From Pseudoips prasinana (taxonomy: Eukaryota > Arthropoda > Insecta > Lepidoptera > Nolidae): 64,000 nt of DNA. The notes below the pieces were generated by a model that worked only from the letters and a program-made list of their open reading frames with translations, ran no database searches and had not been told where the DNA came from. Both the position numbers and the translations under genes were made by a program. This document shows, piece after piece, positions 40,467-50,935 of this stretch. The stretch spans positions 33,301,969 to 33,365,968 of the forward strand of contig OX621253.1 in assembly GCA_951640165.1 (NCBI GenBank), written 5' to 3'. The stretch's first letter is position 1. Every line of letters begins with the position of its first letter.

Positions 40467-40829
40467 TCCTACTAATATTTTAACGCGAAAGTATGTAAGT
40501 ATGGACGCATAGATGTTTGTTACTCTTTCTCGTAAAAACTACGAATGGATTTAATGAAACTTTACAATAATATAGCTTATACATCAGAATAACATATAGG
40601 CTACAATTTATAAAGATATTGTGTGAATTATCCAAAATATGACGATAAATAAGTAGGAAAAAATCTACCATCTGCGAGCTATTCCGCCGTGCACTGTCAA
40701 AACCGCTAGAGGTACACATCCTACTAATTATAATGTGAAAGTTTGTGAGTGTACATGTATGGATGTATGTTTGTTATTATTTTACGCCAAAACTACTTGA
40801 ACGCGGGTGAAACCGCTGGTCATAGCTAG
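40467..40829 (+). mobile_element. two family-2-like Helitrons, adjacent
   Basis: The first starts TCCTACTAATATTTTAACGC at 40467 after A and has TGTTTGTTACTCTTTCTCGT; its 3' hairpin is missing. The second starts TCCTACTAATTATAATGTGA at 40719 and ends GCGGGTGAAACCGCTGG...CATAGCTAG at 40829 before T, only 111 bases. Either the second inserted into the first or the pair arose by internal rearrangement. Confidence 0.8.
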
Positions 40830-40844
40830 TCTATTATATAATCG

Positions 40845-41046
40845 TTACCTATTGTCAGAGTAGTGCAAGCCGCCCAGAATGCTTCTGTCATGGACTGTCC
40901 ACTGTTATCTAATGACAATAACCGGTACCGAAAGCTTAACGTGTTCTCCGTAGCACGCAGACGCCCAGAAATTAAACCACTTCAACGATCACACATCTAA
41001 GGACTGACCGCGTACCGACCACTTACGGATCACTGAGAGTAAATAG
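40845..41046 (-). mobile_element. 5S-rRNA-like SINE, diverged
   Basis: The minus strand has GCGGTCAGTCCTTAGATG from the 5S-like internal promoter region. Then come GTTTAATTTCTGGGCGTC, CACGTTAAGCTTTCGGTACC and GGGCGGCTTGCACTACTCTG. The same order occurs at 41.67 (minus), 42.68 (plus) and 55.98 kb (minus). Confidence 0.7.
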
Positions 41047-41665
41047 CTAGCTATGAGCGCCTATATCCTAGATTTCAATGATTTACTCATTTGTTTAAAA
41101 TTTATGATATTACTTAGTGCCAAACTTATTTTGTGTAACAAAAAAGTAAAACTTGAGAGGTGTCAAGGGACACCCGGATGGAACGAAGTTATTTCTTTTA
41201 TTTATTATGTACACTCAACAAAAATAATCGTCGCGACACCACACTGTTCAATGCGAAATAGAAATGAAAATATCTGGCTTGCTTTCTATAAGAGAGAGAG
41301 AGAGAGAGAGACAGAGAAACATGCGCACGCCGCACAGCTGCAAAAAGTGTCGTGACAACTTTTCGTCAGAATTTTTTCTGTGTAGCCCCCTTTCACAACG
41401 CGCGATAAGGAACTTCGTTCCAAAAATTTTTGAGTACAGTGAGGTCTACAATTTATTTAAATAGGTATTTAATTAAGCAACTTCAAAGGTTATCGCTATC
41501 AACTAGATATTCATATTTCTGTTATGAATCAATTTTGAAGTCTTTTTTGTATTTGATCCCAAACAAATAGAATTTAAATCTGTTATCATAAAAACAAGTT
41601 GAAGTGGTTTGCTAGCTTATTAAAACAGTCATTAATAGATGGGCATTATTAACAGTAGAATCAGA
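41047..41665. other. unassigned DNA with (GA)n
   Basis: (GA)n at 41291-41310. The frames at 41053-41355 and 41264-41464 owe their length to it and have no known domain. Confidence 0.45.
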
Positions 41666-41669
41666 GATC

Positions 41670-41975
41670 AATAGGCCTTCTTCTTAATCGTATCGACAGT
41701 GGTTATCCTGGTGTCAGCGTTGTTCAAGCCGCCCAGTAGGCGTCTTAAAGAGCTTATCATCTGTTGTCTAATGATTACAACCGGAACCAACAGCTTAATG
41801 TACCATCCGAAGCAAGGAGACGCTCAAATATTAAACCAAATTAACGCTGACGCATCTATGGACTGACCGCTTGTCTAGGTGCTTTACTTCGCTGGTCACT
41901 TATGGACCGGTGAGTGCAACCCTTAAGATGACAGTCCAGCTGGGATCGGCGCTTAAAGTGCCATAATGTGCGCGT
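41670..41975 (-). mobile_element. 5S-rRNA-like SINE, nearly complete
   Basis: The minus strand has AAGCGGTCAGTCCATAGATG, CTTCGGATGGTACATTAAGC, TGTTGGTTCCGGTTGTAATC and CTGGGCGGCTTGAACAACGC. The 3' end is CTGTCGATACGATTAAGAAG. The 3' end is the common lepidopteran GATAGAAGAAG type. Confidence 0.75.
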
Positions 41976-42045
41976 GATGTGCGCTGTGTAATTAAATCAC
42001 ATTTACGCTAAATTTAACTCATTATTCTTTAAGTCGGTAACATAT

Positions 42046-42339
42046 TCTATACATATAATTAAAACGTAGGAAAGTCAAAACTGAACATTGAATATTTTTT
42101 TAAAAGGATACTTGTGGCGTGATTTACAATCGACACCGAAGCCAAAAATAAAGTTTTTAGAATTTTTGTCTGTTTGTCTGAATGGGCTAAAAAAGTACTG
42201 CATGGATTTACTTAATGTTTTGCATGAATATTACTAAGGGTCAATATATATGCTACATATTATACGCTATCACCTACGGGGGAGGAGCTGTGATTAATTT
42301 ATAAAGTTTAACGCGGGTAAAACCACGGGGCACAGCTAG
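42046..42339 (+). mobile_element. non-autonomous Helitron, family 1
   Basis: Starts TCTATACATATAATTAAAAC. The body has CGTGATTTACAATCGACACC and ATGAATATTACTAAGGGTCA. It ends with hairpin CGCGGGTAAAACCACGG and GGCACAGCTAG before T. Length 294. The base before TC is T rather than the usual A. Confidence 0.85.
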
Positions 42340-42679
42340 TAATGCATAATACTGTCGTTGTTCTTACGTCATCTATGTCTCTCTCAAAAAACTAAAATCT
42401 AATAATTATGGAATTTCGATAAGAGTAACAAACTCAAAATACATATTATCCCAGAAGCTTAAAAAGAAAAACACAGTCAGTTGATCTTAATACTTCAGTG
42501 AAAATTGCTTTTTAACTTTTTTAACAAATGATCAGCATTCAATCCACGCGTTACTGTTGCAAATAAAACTTTATTATCCAACAAGAAGAAAGGCTTTCGA
42601 ATAAAACAAAATAGACAGCCAACTTAAGCCGGTGTTCGAAACATGCCGGCAGACGGCATACTTCAGAGATTTAAAATAT

Positions 42680-42925
42680 TCGGAGACAAAATTGTATCCT
42701 CTCACCGGTCTGGAAATGATTGGCAAGGTTAAGCAACTAGGCTCGCGGTCAGTCCATAGATGGGTGACCGCCAAAGTGGTTTATTTCCTGAGCGCCACCG
42801 TGCTTCGGAGGGCACGTTAAGCTGTCGGTCCCGGTTGTAGGCGTTAGGCAATAGTCGTTACGTCCGAGGCCTAATGGGCGGCTTGAACAACTCTGACACT
42901 AGGGTAACCACTGTCCATACTATAA
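42680..42925 (+). mobile_element. 5S-rRNA-like SINE, best promoter match
   Basis: GGTTAAGCAACTAGGCTCGC and GCGGTCAGTCCATAGATGGG followed by TGACCGCC (42727-42772) closely follow the 3' half of eukaryotic 5S rRNA, which holds the TFIIIA/polymerase III internal control region. The body follows: TGCTTCGGAGGGCACGTTAA, GCTGTCGGTCCCGGTTG and AATGGGCGGCTTGAACAACT. The complete 5S gene is not present, so this is a SINE3-like element rather than a 5S gene. Confidence 0.75.
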
Positions 42926-42952
42926 CTAGTAAATCCTCTTGATCTAATTTTG

Positions 42953-43110
42953 GCGGAGGCGGCCAATCTCAATGAAGACTAGCCATTTACGCGGGTTATA
43001 TTATAGTGCACAAGCACAGGCACGAACCCAATTTCATCACTATCATGATCTGGTAGAATAAAGTCTCTGTTAGTGTGGCCTCGGTTGGCAAAATTCGACA
43101 AGGAGCACGA
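42953..43110 (-). mobile_element. SINE-A 3'-end fragment
   Basis: GGCCAATCTCAATGAAGACT, GCCATTTACGCGGGTTATAT and CATCACTATCATGATCTGGT match the reversed 3' third of SINE-A. Confidence 0.6.
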
Positions 43111-43912
43111 TTACTATACTTAAAATACATGCATCTATAGGCTGAACTTCCTTCACTCCTCCCTATCTTTGGCAATCGCTTTAACTTCTTGATATAATCC
43201 TACTTGCTCTTTACTAGTACTTGGTATGCCCCGAATTCTCTATTCCCCTACTTTTTCTTTCGTCACGTTTCTTATGAAAGTTTCATTCGTATCAAATACC
43301 CCGACATCCTATTCTCGATAAAATAGGTAAAAGCGTAATCAATCAAATAACAATTCCGAGTAACCAGTTCCTCAAATGTTGAAGTTCGCACGCAAACCAA
43401 AGTCCTCCAGAATTGACAGACTGAAAGACTCTGACAGAAAGATTCTCTAGCTGCGAACGCATACTGGAAACAGTCGGTCTTGGGAGCTGCTCTCTTCTCA
43501 GCGTTGTGGAGAGCTTTGAGGGATGATTTTTTCTAGCACTAGAAGATTTTCGACTGACATGATGAAGTATGTCTGAGCATGCCTATTAAATTTGCACTGT
43601 GACTCTGGCTTTCTTGAAGAAATAAGAAAATTAAGAATGAATGACAACATCAAAGCGTAGCAAAGGAAAATAAAACTAAAACAAACCCATAATAAACATC
43701 AGCAAAAGACACCAGAACAAGATACAAATAGTAATTACGTATGTTCACATCCAATGGCAACATGTTCACAGAATAAAGAAATGAGTAGAAGTGGCATAAT
43801 CGCTTTAACTGTACCACAGGTGGTCTTCAAAGCAAATTTGTTTTTTTTCTTACATAAATCAAATTCAGTCAAGTAGTTGAAATAACATATAATTAAAGAA
43901 GAATATTTACAA
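43111..43912. other. unassigned DNA
   Basis: No long frame and no recognised repeat, apart from a scrap TTTTCGACTGACATGATGAA at 43551 resembling an RTE-like LINE end. Composition is slightly less AT-rich around 43380-43520. Confidence 0.4.
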
Positions 43913-44163
43913 CTAGCTGTGCCCCGCTGTTTTACCGTTGACCCGACCTCTTAGTAGTATTCATGCAATATTTGATTTAAATCCATGCAGTACTTTTTGA
44001 GTTTAGCACGGACGTACATACAGATAAACAGACACACAGAAGAAAATTCTAAAAACTGTATTTTTGGCTTCAATATCGATTGTAGATCACGGCATAAGTA
44101 TCCTTATTAAAAAATATTCAATGTACAGTTTTGACTTTCCTACGATTTTATTATATGTATAGA
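43913..44163 (-). mobile_element. non-autonomous Helitron, family 1, internal deletion
   Basis: The minus strand starts TCTATACATATAATAAAATC. It ends GGTAAAACAGCGGGGCACAG then CTAG before T; the hairpin has one changed base. About 60 bases just inside the 3' end (the GTAGGTGATAGCGTGATAAT block) are lost. Confidence 0.85.
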
Positions 44164-44379
44164 TTTGAAAATGGGTATACAAAACTTAATATTTTAAGTA
44201 CTTACTCACACGATAGTCGCGATGGTTGCTCAACGTTAAGTATGGTAACTTTATCGTCACACTTACCTGTAAATAATGAAAGAAAATGTTAACTCACTGG
44301 GTTAGACAATGACATAGAAATACATTCTTAAGAATATAAAATTTAGTTTTACACTATTTCTCGCAAAGCAGCATCTATA

Positions 44380-44520
44380 AATAAAAATAGGAAATCATAA
44401 ATATAATCGTTGGACGGGAATGAAAACTGCACCTGGCAGACCAATTTACGAGTTGCCTCTCAGATGGTACAGGTGCCATCTATCAGCTTGGTTCTAGAAA
44501 CATAGCCAATTGATATGATT
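44380..44520 (-). mobile_element. decayed relative of the nested tRNA-like element
   Basis: ATAGGAAATCATAAATATAA, CTGGCAGACCAATTTACGAG and CCATCTATCAGCTTGGTTCT then AGAAAC follow the order of the insert at 28.17-28.36 kb. Confidence 0.55.
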
Positions 44521-44934
44521 AAAAAAAATATTGTGTGTTACCAATAAAACGTACATATATGAGTACCGACTAGTGTAATCGCAATATTCGTGGTACATAT
44601 TTTATCTTCATAAGCAGCTCCATATGGAGACTGCGCAAAATAAATGGAACTAAGGCCATGCTCTCATTGGTCATAATGGCATTGTTTAAAATTCTTTTTA
44701 GGTCAACATAATTTCAGCCTTAACATTGATTACAAAAACTCATAGTAATATCAAAACACGGTTATTACATGTATGGAACCTGGATATTATGCTTTGTTCC
44801 TATCTTATTATTAGTAAGCTACATAATAAAAACAAATTACCTGATCATTCAAGATTATATGTTGTCGATATGCACCGTAACCACTATTTAAATATTTAGG
44901 CAAACTACTAACTAAATCTTGTAGTGTAGACCTT
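44521..44934. other. unassigned DNA
   Basis: AT-rich, with no gene or repeat recognised. Confidence 0.4.
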
Positions 44935-45411
44935 AAAATAAAATAAAAAAATAGAATAAAAAAGGTTTTTATTCACGTAGACTTTAAAAAAGCGCTTAAC
45001 AGTCAGAACATGTTTGTAGCAATGTAGTTGTATACATTATTATGTCTAGTAACATAGATATTTAGGTACACATTGTATTAACACATTTATAGAATTTATT
45101 TTATTATAGCAATGATATTTAGCTAGCTCGTATCAAGTTATTGTCAAGAGATTATGTTTAATTATCTAGTTTAAGTCTAATATTTTTACTACATATTGTT
45201 CTGTCTTTATTAAGGTATTATTATTATGACGGACCTTATGTTAATAACGACGGTCGCGCTTTAATGCTACCACCGGAACCAATGCGCCCCAACTGAGAAG
45301 ACCCAGCGAAACAAACTCAGTGGGTTCATCTACTACCGGTTTCAACACGACCCAGTTGAGACGGTCCGGCGAAACATACTCAAGCGGGCATGAACACGGG
45401 ACTTAATAATA
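44935..45411 (-). mobile_element. LINE-T tail, long copy
   Basis: From AAAAAAGGTTTTTATTCACG through TTAGCTAGCTCGTATCAAGT, AATAACGACGGTCGCGCTTT, CTACTACCGGTTTCAACACG to GGGCATGAACACGGGA. It stops at the same point where the 54.7-kb copy continues into more LINE sequence, so truncation is at the cDNA 5' end. Confidence 0.85.
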
Positions 45412-46001
45412 ATGTAGGCATCATATGAATAATATTAACTACGTATGTCACTTCTAATACAATTTAGTATTCTGTGGTCACACTGCTGATCATAGCACCG
45501 AATTCAGTGTTTGGCACCATTAACTTTTTGTTTCTCAGGCTAGAACAAGGTTGGATGTTTCTCTCTTGACTTTCTTAAAATGTACCTAAAAGTTACCGTG
45601 GCTAATAGTTACCGCATAATAAAATAAATTTCTTGGTTATTATAATTTAAGATTAGAGCTGTAGATACTATAAAATAAAATACTAAAGTTTTTTATGTTT
45701 TAATTCTCGAAGAAAAACGCTTTAATAATTATTGGAATTGTAATAAATTAGGTATCGTGTTACTATCTACATTTTCTTAACTTGGATTCTTTTACCAAAT
45801 CTTAAGGCCAGTCGAGCAAATGTAAAAATACAAGAAAATTATAAAGTTTCTCAGAAATATAAGTTTTACGAATATTGCCTTAATTATCATTTTCCCAGAA
45901 AATCTTGATTATTAACTTGGACTTTTGAGATATCTTTACGCATAAATCTAGGATAAGATTACGGGTATAAAACAACTTCGCGTTTACATTATATATATTT
46001 A
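45412..46001. other. unassigned AT-rich DNA
   Basis: No gene is supported. Confidence 0.4.
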
Positions 46002-46205
46002 ATGCCTCGTTGGTTTAGCGGTAGCATGTTTAACCGCAGGTAATTAGGTCCCGGAATCAAATCCCGAAAACAAAAATCTTAGTATCAGCGGTGTTAAACC
46101 CCTGGGCCGAGAGCACGTAAAGCCTTCGGTATTTGACCTCACTCCGGTCGTGTAGCTGTCCCATCGAAACATAAAAGTGAGTTTACGCACACTATTGCTC
46201 TACTT
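46002..46205 (+). mobile_element. SINE-A, shortened and diverged
   Basis: ATGCCTCGTTGGTTTAGCGG is the A-box side and GGAATCAAATCCCG a decayed B box. Then AGAGCACGTAAAGCCTTCGG and ACTCCGGTCGTG. Its end abuts SINE-B. Confidence 0.7.
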
Positions 46206-46206
46206 T

Positions 46207-46465
46207 TACCGTCACCGTAGCCTAGTTGGTAGTACTCCTGCCTACGAACCTGGTGGTCCTGGGTTCGAAACCCGGTAAGTGCAAATATTTGTGTGATGAG
46301 CACGAATATTTGTTTCTGAGTCATGGATGTTTTCTATGTATTTAAGTATTTATCTATCTATATAAGTATGTATATCGTCGCCTGGTACCCATAGTACAAG
46401 CTTTGCTTAGTTTGGGGCTACGATGATCTGTGTGCAATTGTCCCTAGATATTATTATTATTTATT
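46207..46465 (+). mobile_element. SINE-B, complete
   Basis: CCGTCACCGTAGCCTAGTTG, B-box region GGTTCGAAACCCGG (one change from GGTTCGAATCC), GTATATCGTCGCCTGGTACC and TTATTATTATTTATT tail. Confidence 0.85.
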
Positions 46466-46845
46466 AAAAATAGCTTATATCAAGAGACGGTTGCAATGAT
46501 CTTGTGACAGATATATGTCATGGCCGTAGCGTAGCTCTAAGGATTCATAAAGACGCTTTAGGTAAAATGGAATCCAAAGGGCATTCCCGAAGGAAACCAA
46601 GATGGCATAAACCAAATATGTAGACTAGATTTTCGTAAAAGGTGTTTCCACTATGTGAGGCCCTTCATATATTCAAATCTAAACAACAAAATTAATTTAA
46701 TAACTATGATGAATTTTAACATAATAAATTTCTTCGTTTAGATTACGGCGACACAGAGAAACTATTATTAAATACTTTTAAAACCTCTCATATTTTTTTA
46801 ATGACAACATCTGCAGTGTTGATATTAATCTCTGTGACGCGGGGT
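46466..46845. other. unassigned DNA
   Basis: No gene or repeat is recognised. Confidence 0.4.
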
Positions 46846-47125
46846 ACTTTACAAACTTATATTTGACGGACACAAAGTACAGACGCCAGCACATCCAGCT
46901 ACCCCAATCTGTCAAATTTCTTTTATAGATTTTCAACTTTATCACAAAAGAATAAGTTTCAATTTCAATTGGGGAAATTTGACAGATTAGGGTAGCTTGA
47001 TGTGCTGGCGTCTGTACATGCCGACTCAGTACAACTATTTGTGGGTCACACATATAGTGGTCCTGCACGGGAATTGAACCCGGGTCACGAAGGGGTGAGG
47101 CGACTGTAGTCAAAACACATGCACA
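46846..47125 (-). mobile_element. SINE-E split by a MITE
   Basis: 46846-46879 (GGGGTACTTTACAAAC, GACGGACACAAAG) and 47015-47125 join to match 23.4 kb. The second part has CGACTCAGTACAACTATTTG and the reversed B box GGAATTGAACCCGGGTCACG. The MITE sits in the TTACATCCAGACTCAG segment of that copy, at TA. Confidence 0.8.
46880..47014. mobile_element. mariner-type MITE, copy 1
   Basis: The terminal inverted repeats begin CAGACGCCAGCACATC and extend about 40 bases (GCTACCCCAATCTGTCAAAT). TA occurs on both sides (46878-46879, 47015-47016), and the empty site is visible in SINE-E at 23.4 kb. The CAG start and TA duplication fit the Tc1/mariner group. 135 bases, non-coding. Confidence 0.85.
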
Positions 47126-47279
47126 CACAACTAGACGCCATGTATTATCAACCTAATTTGTTATCTTTAAGTATTTTTTTGTTATAAATATATTAATATG
47201 TTAAGTTGTATTGAACCACGATGAAATAAATTGAGGACTCCACGACACTGGGAATCCTAGTGTGGAGACCAGTGATTTA

Positions 47280-47715
47280 TCTCACTTAACTATGTTTTTC
47301 TGAACAATAAAGATTAGTTGTGGCTGAATCCGCGGAGGCCCTTAAGGGAAGAAATTATATATCAATCGGTTGAGGATATATCTTTCTTCCCTTTGGGGTG
47401 GAAACAAGGGGTCCCTGGGGTCCAGAAGCACGTGTTTTCGTTAGGAAGCTGTCAAGGCGTCTAGTCAAGTCGTCAGGTGACCAGAGAGCTGGCTCGTACT
47501 TAAAACAACGTATAAGCCTCTCTATTCAACGGGGTAATGTGGCCAGCTTTCTGGGCACCTTGCCCGCAGGCGAAGATTTAAATTCAGTTTTTTATTTATA
47601 GGTATTAAATATTATAGTATGTAAGTTTTGGTTATATGTCAATATGCAAATTAATGTCTTTAAGTATTTATGAATAAACATAATTTTAATTAGATATAAA
47701 AAAAATAAAGATTAT
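47280..47715 (+). pseudogene. LINE-like carboxy fragment (DQRAGSYLKQRISLSIQRGN)
   Basis: The frame at 47398-47601 reads GPWGPEARVFVRKLSRRLVK, then SSGDQRAGSYLKQRISLSIQ, RGNVASFLGTLPAGEDLN. Conserved GPWG...F...L...L...TGD.RA...L.QR...AIQRGN...LGT blocks of this kind recur near the ends of retroelement polyproteins in arthropod genomes. The class is uncertain to me. An AT-rich trailer with a (AATAAAGATTATTATTA) end follows at about 47700. An imperfect inverted repeat (AAGGGAAGAAAT...TCTTTCTTCCCTT) precedes the frame. Confidence 0.6.
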
Positions 47716-47992
47716 TATTACTGATCCGCGTGAATGGCCGAAAATGGCCCAGGAGGATATTATGATGATTTTATTTAGGCTATAAACTACCGACGATTTC
47801 AGTCGCATATGCCACTTCTTAAGCTACGTATTTATCTTCCTGTGGAACCGCAACCACTGTTCATATTTACTCAGTGACCGTCCCTCGGAAGGTCAGTGTT
47901 GTATGAATGTCAGTCGATGTGACACATTAAATGATTACGGATTATTTGGACGCGTCTGTGTTTAATCAATATGCGTTCCAATGTATAATTGA

Positions 47993-48279
47993 CTAGCTGT
48001 GCCCTGCGGATTTACCCGCGTTAAATTTTATTAATTATCATAGATCGTCCCCCGTAAGTATAATATGTAGCCTATTAGTAATATTCATGCAAAATTTGAA
48101 GTAAATCCATGAAGTACTTTTTGAGTTTAGTCCGGACATACATACAGACAAACATACACGCAGACAAAAATCTATATTTTTGGCTTCGATATCGAATGTA
48201 GATCACGCCCCAAGTATCCTTTTAAAAATATATTAAATGTACAGTTTTGACTTTTCTACGATTTTATTATATGTATAGA
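47993..48279 (-). mobile_element. non-autonomous Helitron, family 1
   Basis: The minus strand starts TCTATACATATAATAAAATC and ends CGCGGGTAAATCCGCAGGGC then ACAGCTAG; the hairpin has one mismatch. Length 287, with small internal deletions. Confidence 0.85.
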
Positions 48280-48348
48280 TAATGGAGGATTAACAGGATG
48301 ATTGTAAATATGGATTAATAATTCATTGATTGAAATAGGAGGTATGTA

Positions 48349-48477
48349 CAGACGCCAGCACATCCACCTACCTGTCAAATTTATTGTATAGATTTGCAAC
48401 TTTATCACTAAAGCATAAGGTTCACTTTCAATTAGGGAAATTTGGCAGATTGGGGTAGCTTGGTGTGCTTGCGTCTG
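48349..48477. mobile_element. mariner-type MITE, copy 2
   Basis: Left end CAGACGCCAGCACATCCACC, right end TGGTGTGCTTGCGTCTG, TA on both sides (48347-48348, 48478-48479). The core TTTGCAACTTTATCACTAAA matches copy 1 at 46.88 kb. 129 bases. Confidence 0.85.
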
Positions 48478-48502
48478 TACTGTTACCACGCCGAGTATGT
48501 CA

Positions 48503-48710
48503 ACAATACTACCAGTGGGTGTGGCCCATATCTCGTAGAACTAACGGCCGCTTGGACAGAAAGGTTCTCGAGTGGCGACCCTCTAAAAGATAGACCGATT
48601 TTGCAGGTAGCGGCTAAGGGCAGTGATTGTGGAGATCTTTGGGGTAAGCTTTTGTCCAGCAGTGGACGTCTTTCGGCTGACATGATTATGGTGATGATGA
48701 TATTTTAAAC
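48503..48710 (+). pseudogene. RTE-like LINE 3' end
   Basis: GAAAGGTTCTCGAGTGGCGA, TGTGGAGATCTTTGGGGTAA, GTCCAGCAGTGGACGTCTTT and then a GATGATGAT-type tail. The usual RSLG-AFVQQWTSFG frame is visible with one stop. The frame at 48442-48708 reads a different phase and is not the native protein. Confidence 0.75.
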
Positions 48711-50267
48711 CTTCCGGTTGGGTCTTTACCACGAGGTCACGGGTACAATGCTTGCATGAATTGAATGTAAGTATAAAATCTAATTTCTTTCGGTTTGGTT
48801 TCAAATTTTCAAATAACAATTTTTTATGCAACCTTTTTGTGAACTAAATCAGCATGCATCGGACGCCCATCGGATTGTAAATGTTTACCGTAGCTTGTGA
48901 TGCTTATGACATACACGGCAGCAATGTCAACCTATCTTCCTCCTCGATGAGATATGGCGAGCTTAATTACATAACCACATTGTATAATGCTACCTCACGT
49001 GGATTATGTAAGGTGAAGTTGTTTCCTAAAAGTAGAACCGTGTCCAACAAAAGATATTATAAAAACTTACCGTAGCCTATGATATTTTGAAAACCAGGGG
49101 CACAACGCACTCATACACTTTTGTACTTTGACAATGTCTAAAATATTAACGACATAAAACATCGACAGACGCAACTCGCATCCCTACAAGACAAACTGTA
49201 GACGTACGACCCTCATCGTTTAGCTACGACCCTCGTAGTCCTCCCCCCTCCCCCTCTACTACGAGACTACGAGATCGTAATTTCTAAGGAAATATTCCAA
49301 TGCTATAAATTTGCGGAACATTAGATCCCAACGCTTACAATTATTGTAGACGTTTGTACAAGTAATAGCTGGCAAATGTAAATCCTTGCATAAATCTTGT
49401 CAATATAAAATACGCTATGTTACAATAGAAATAAAAATAAATTTTGAAAAACATCCGTTTCAGTTTCCACATTTCATGGAAAGTCAGACTTTTCATGAAA
49501 GCATTTTTTTGTTTCATTACTTTTAACAGACCTGTGACGTTTTATTCGGTTTATACACAATTTAAAAAGAAAAATATATATAGAAATACGGTTTTATGAA
49601 TATGTAGACTGTAGGCTTTGTTATATAGTTATTCACATATGTCTTACCCACGGTCTCATTAATCCAGCGGTATTGTAGTAGTACGATACCCCATGCTTAA
49701 AGGATGCAGAAATATCTACCTATGTGTTTGAATATGGTAGGTACTGGCAGTACATAAGTATTATATAGGACCTCAAGTAAAGGAATGCACTCCAAGTTTC
49801 TCACAATAATCAGCCATAGGATGTAGGCAAAAAATTAATATTTATCGTTTTGGGTTTAGCTAAGAATTTTAAATTCAAGAGCCCATAAAACTCTAGTCGA
49901 TAAGTGACACAACAAAAAATCATCGAGGTATTAGAAATTTGGTGACCACTTGAGACATCATGTGCAAGTGTCTCGACCCTAAACAATATTTATTGGTTTC
50001 TATCGAAAGACTGAAAAAAAAGAGAATTGGTTTGGAAAGGGAAGTAACACGTTTATTTTTATGCATAGTAGGAATATTTCGTTAGTCTTAGAACTGTCGC
50101 GCGCCGGTTACAATCGGGATTGTTATATTCTAACACATCGCAATAATTTTATAAGTTTTAAATTTGAGTCAGTGTGTATCAATGTTAGAGTCAGTGTTTG
50201 GTTGTTAAATATTATAACTAAATTAATTAAATTCAGTGAATGAAGCCGGTTTCCTGAAATTAAAAGC
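48711..50267. other. unassigned DNA
   Basis: No gene is supported. TTACCGTAGCTTGTGATG (about 48888) and TTACCGTAGCCTATGATA (about 49066) are short near-repeats. 49205-49275 holds several TACGA/CTACGAG words around a pyrimidine-rich CCTCCCCCCTCCCCCTC run, able to form a weak stem. Confidence 0.4.
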
Positions 50268-50463
50268 TAAGTACTATATGCTAAGTACATTAGGCAAAAC
50301 TTTGTTTACTATTTCATATTTTATTTCCATTAAATACTAAGTACTATATATATATTACTGGGCAAAACACTGTAAACATTTCATTTCAACTAGATATACT
50401 AAGTACATTAGGCAGAACGCTGTTTACTGTTCAGATGTTATTTCTATTAAATACTAAGTACCC
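50268..50463. repeat. ~60-bp tandem repeat, about 3 copies
   Basis: CTAAGTAC...TTAGGCAAAAC, GTTTACTATTTCATATTTTA and CCATTAAATA recur three times with substitutions, ending with a partial CTAAGTACCCA. Confidence 0.8.
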
Positions 50464-50704
50464 ATATGTAACTTTGGCTTACTTGTTAGGGGTTAATTTA
50501 TTACTCTTGCATTGTTGTTGTTGCACAGACAAACAGCTATCCATAATAATCAAATGATTATTATTTTATTGTGTTTGAGATAGGTTCTCAGCCACACTTT
50601 GGATTATATCCGATCATTATTTCTAATTTTCATGGCTAGAACTGACGATTATGAATCTAGACTTTACAATGTTTACCCGACTGTGAGAACCTAAGGTGAA
50701 GGTT

Positions 50705-50935
50705 AACTAGATCTATTGGTTCAAATCCAATTAAATACTGATCTAAATGATTTATCCGTTATATATTAATGGAGATTTTTATATGCGCATTGTCGTAACG
50801 GTATTCAAGATATAGAGATAACTGGTTCAAATCCAGTTAAATACTTATATAAGTGGTTTATCCGTTATTTATTAATGAATGTTTACAAGATATAAAAATA
50901 ACTGGTACAAATCCTGGAAAGCCTTGTCTAAAATT
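50705..50935. repeat. degenerate ~80-107-bp tandem repeat
   Basis: Each unit starts with a small palindrome (ATTGGTTCAAATCCAAT, ACTGGTTCAAATCCAGT, ACTGGTACAAATCCTGG) and carries AAATACT, TTTATCCGTTAT and TATTAATG. The GGTTCAAATCC core equals a polymerase III B box. Confidence 0.7.

Noticed and set aside
42727..42772. Possible 5S rRNA gene
   Set aside because: Only the 3' internal region is 5S-like; the 5' third and the terminal stem are missing and the flanks recur as a repeat family.
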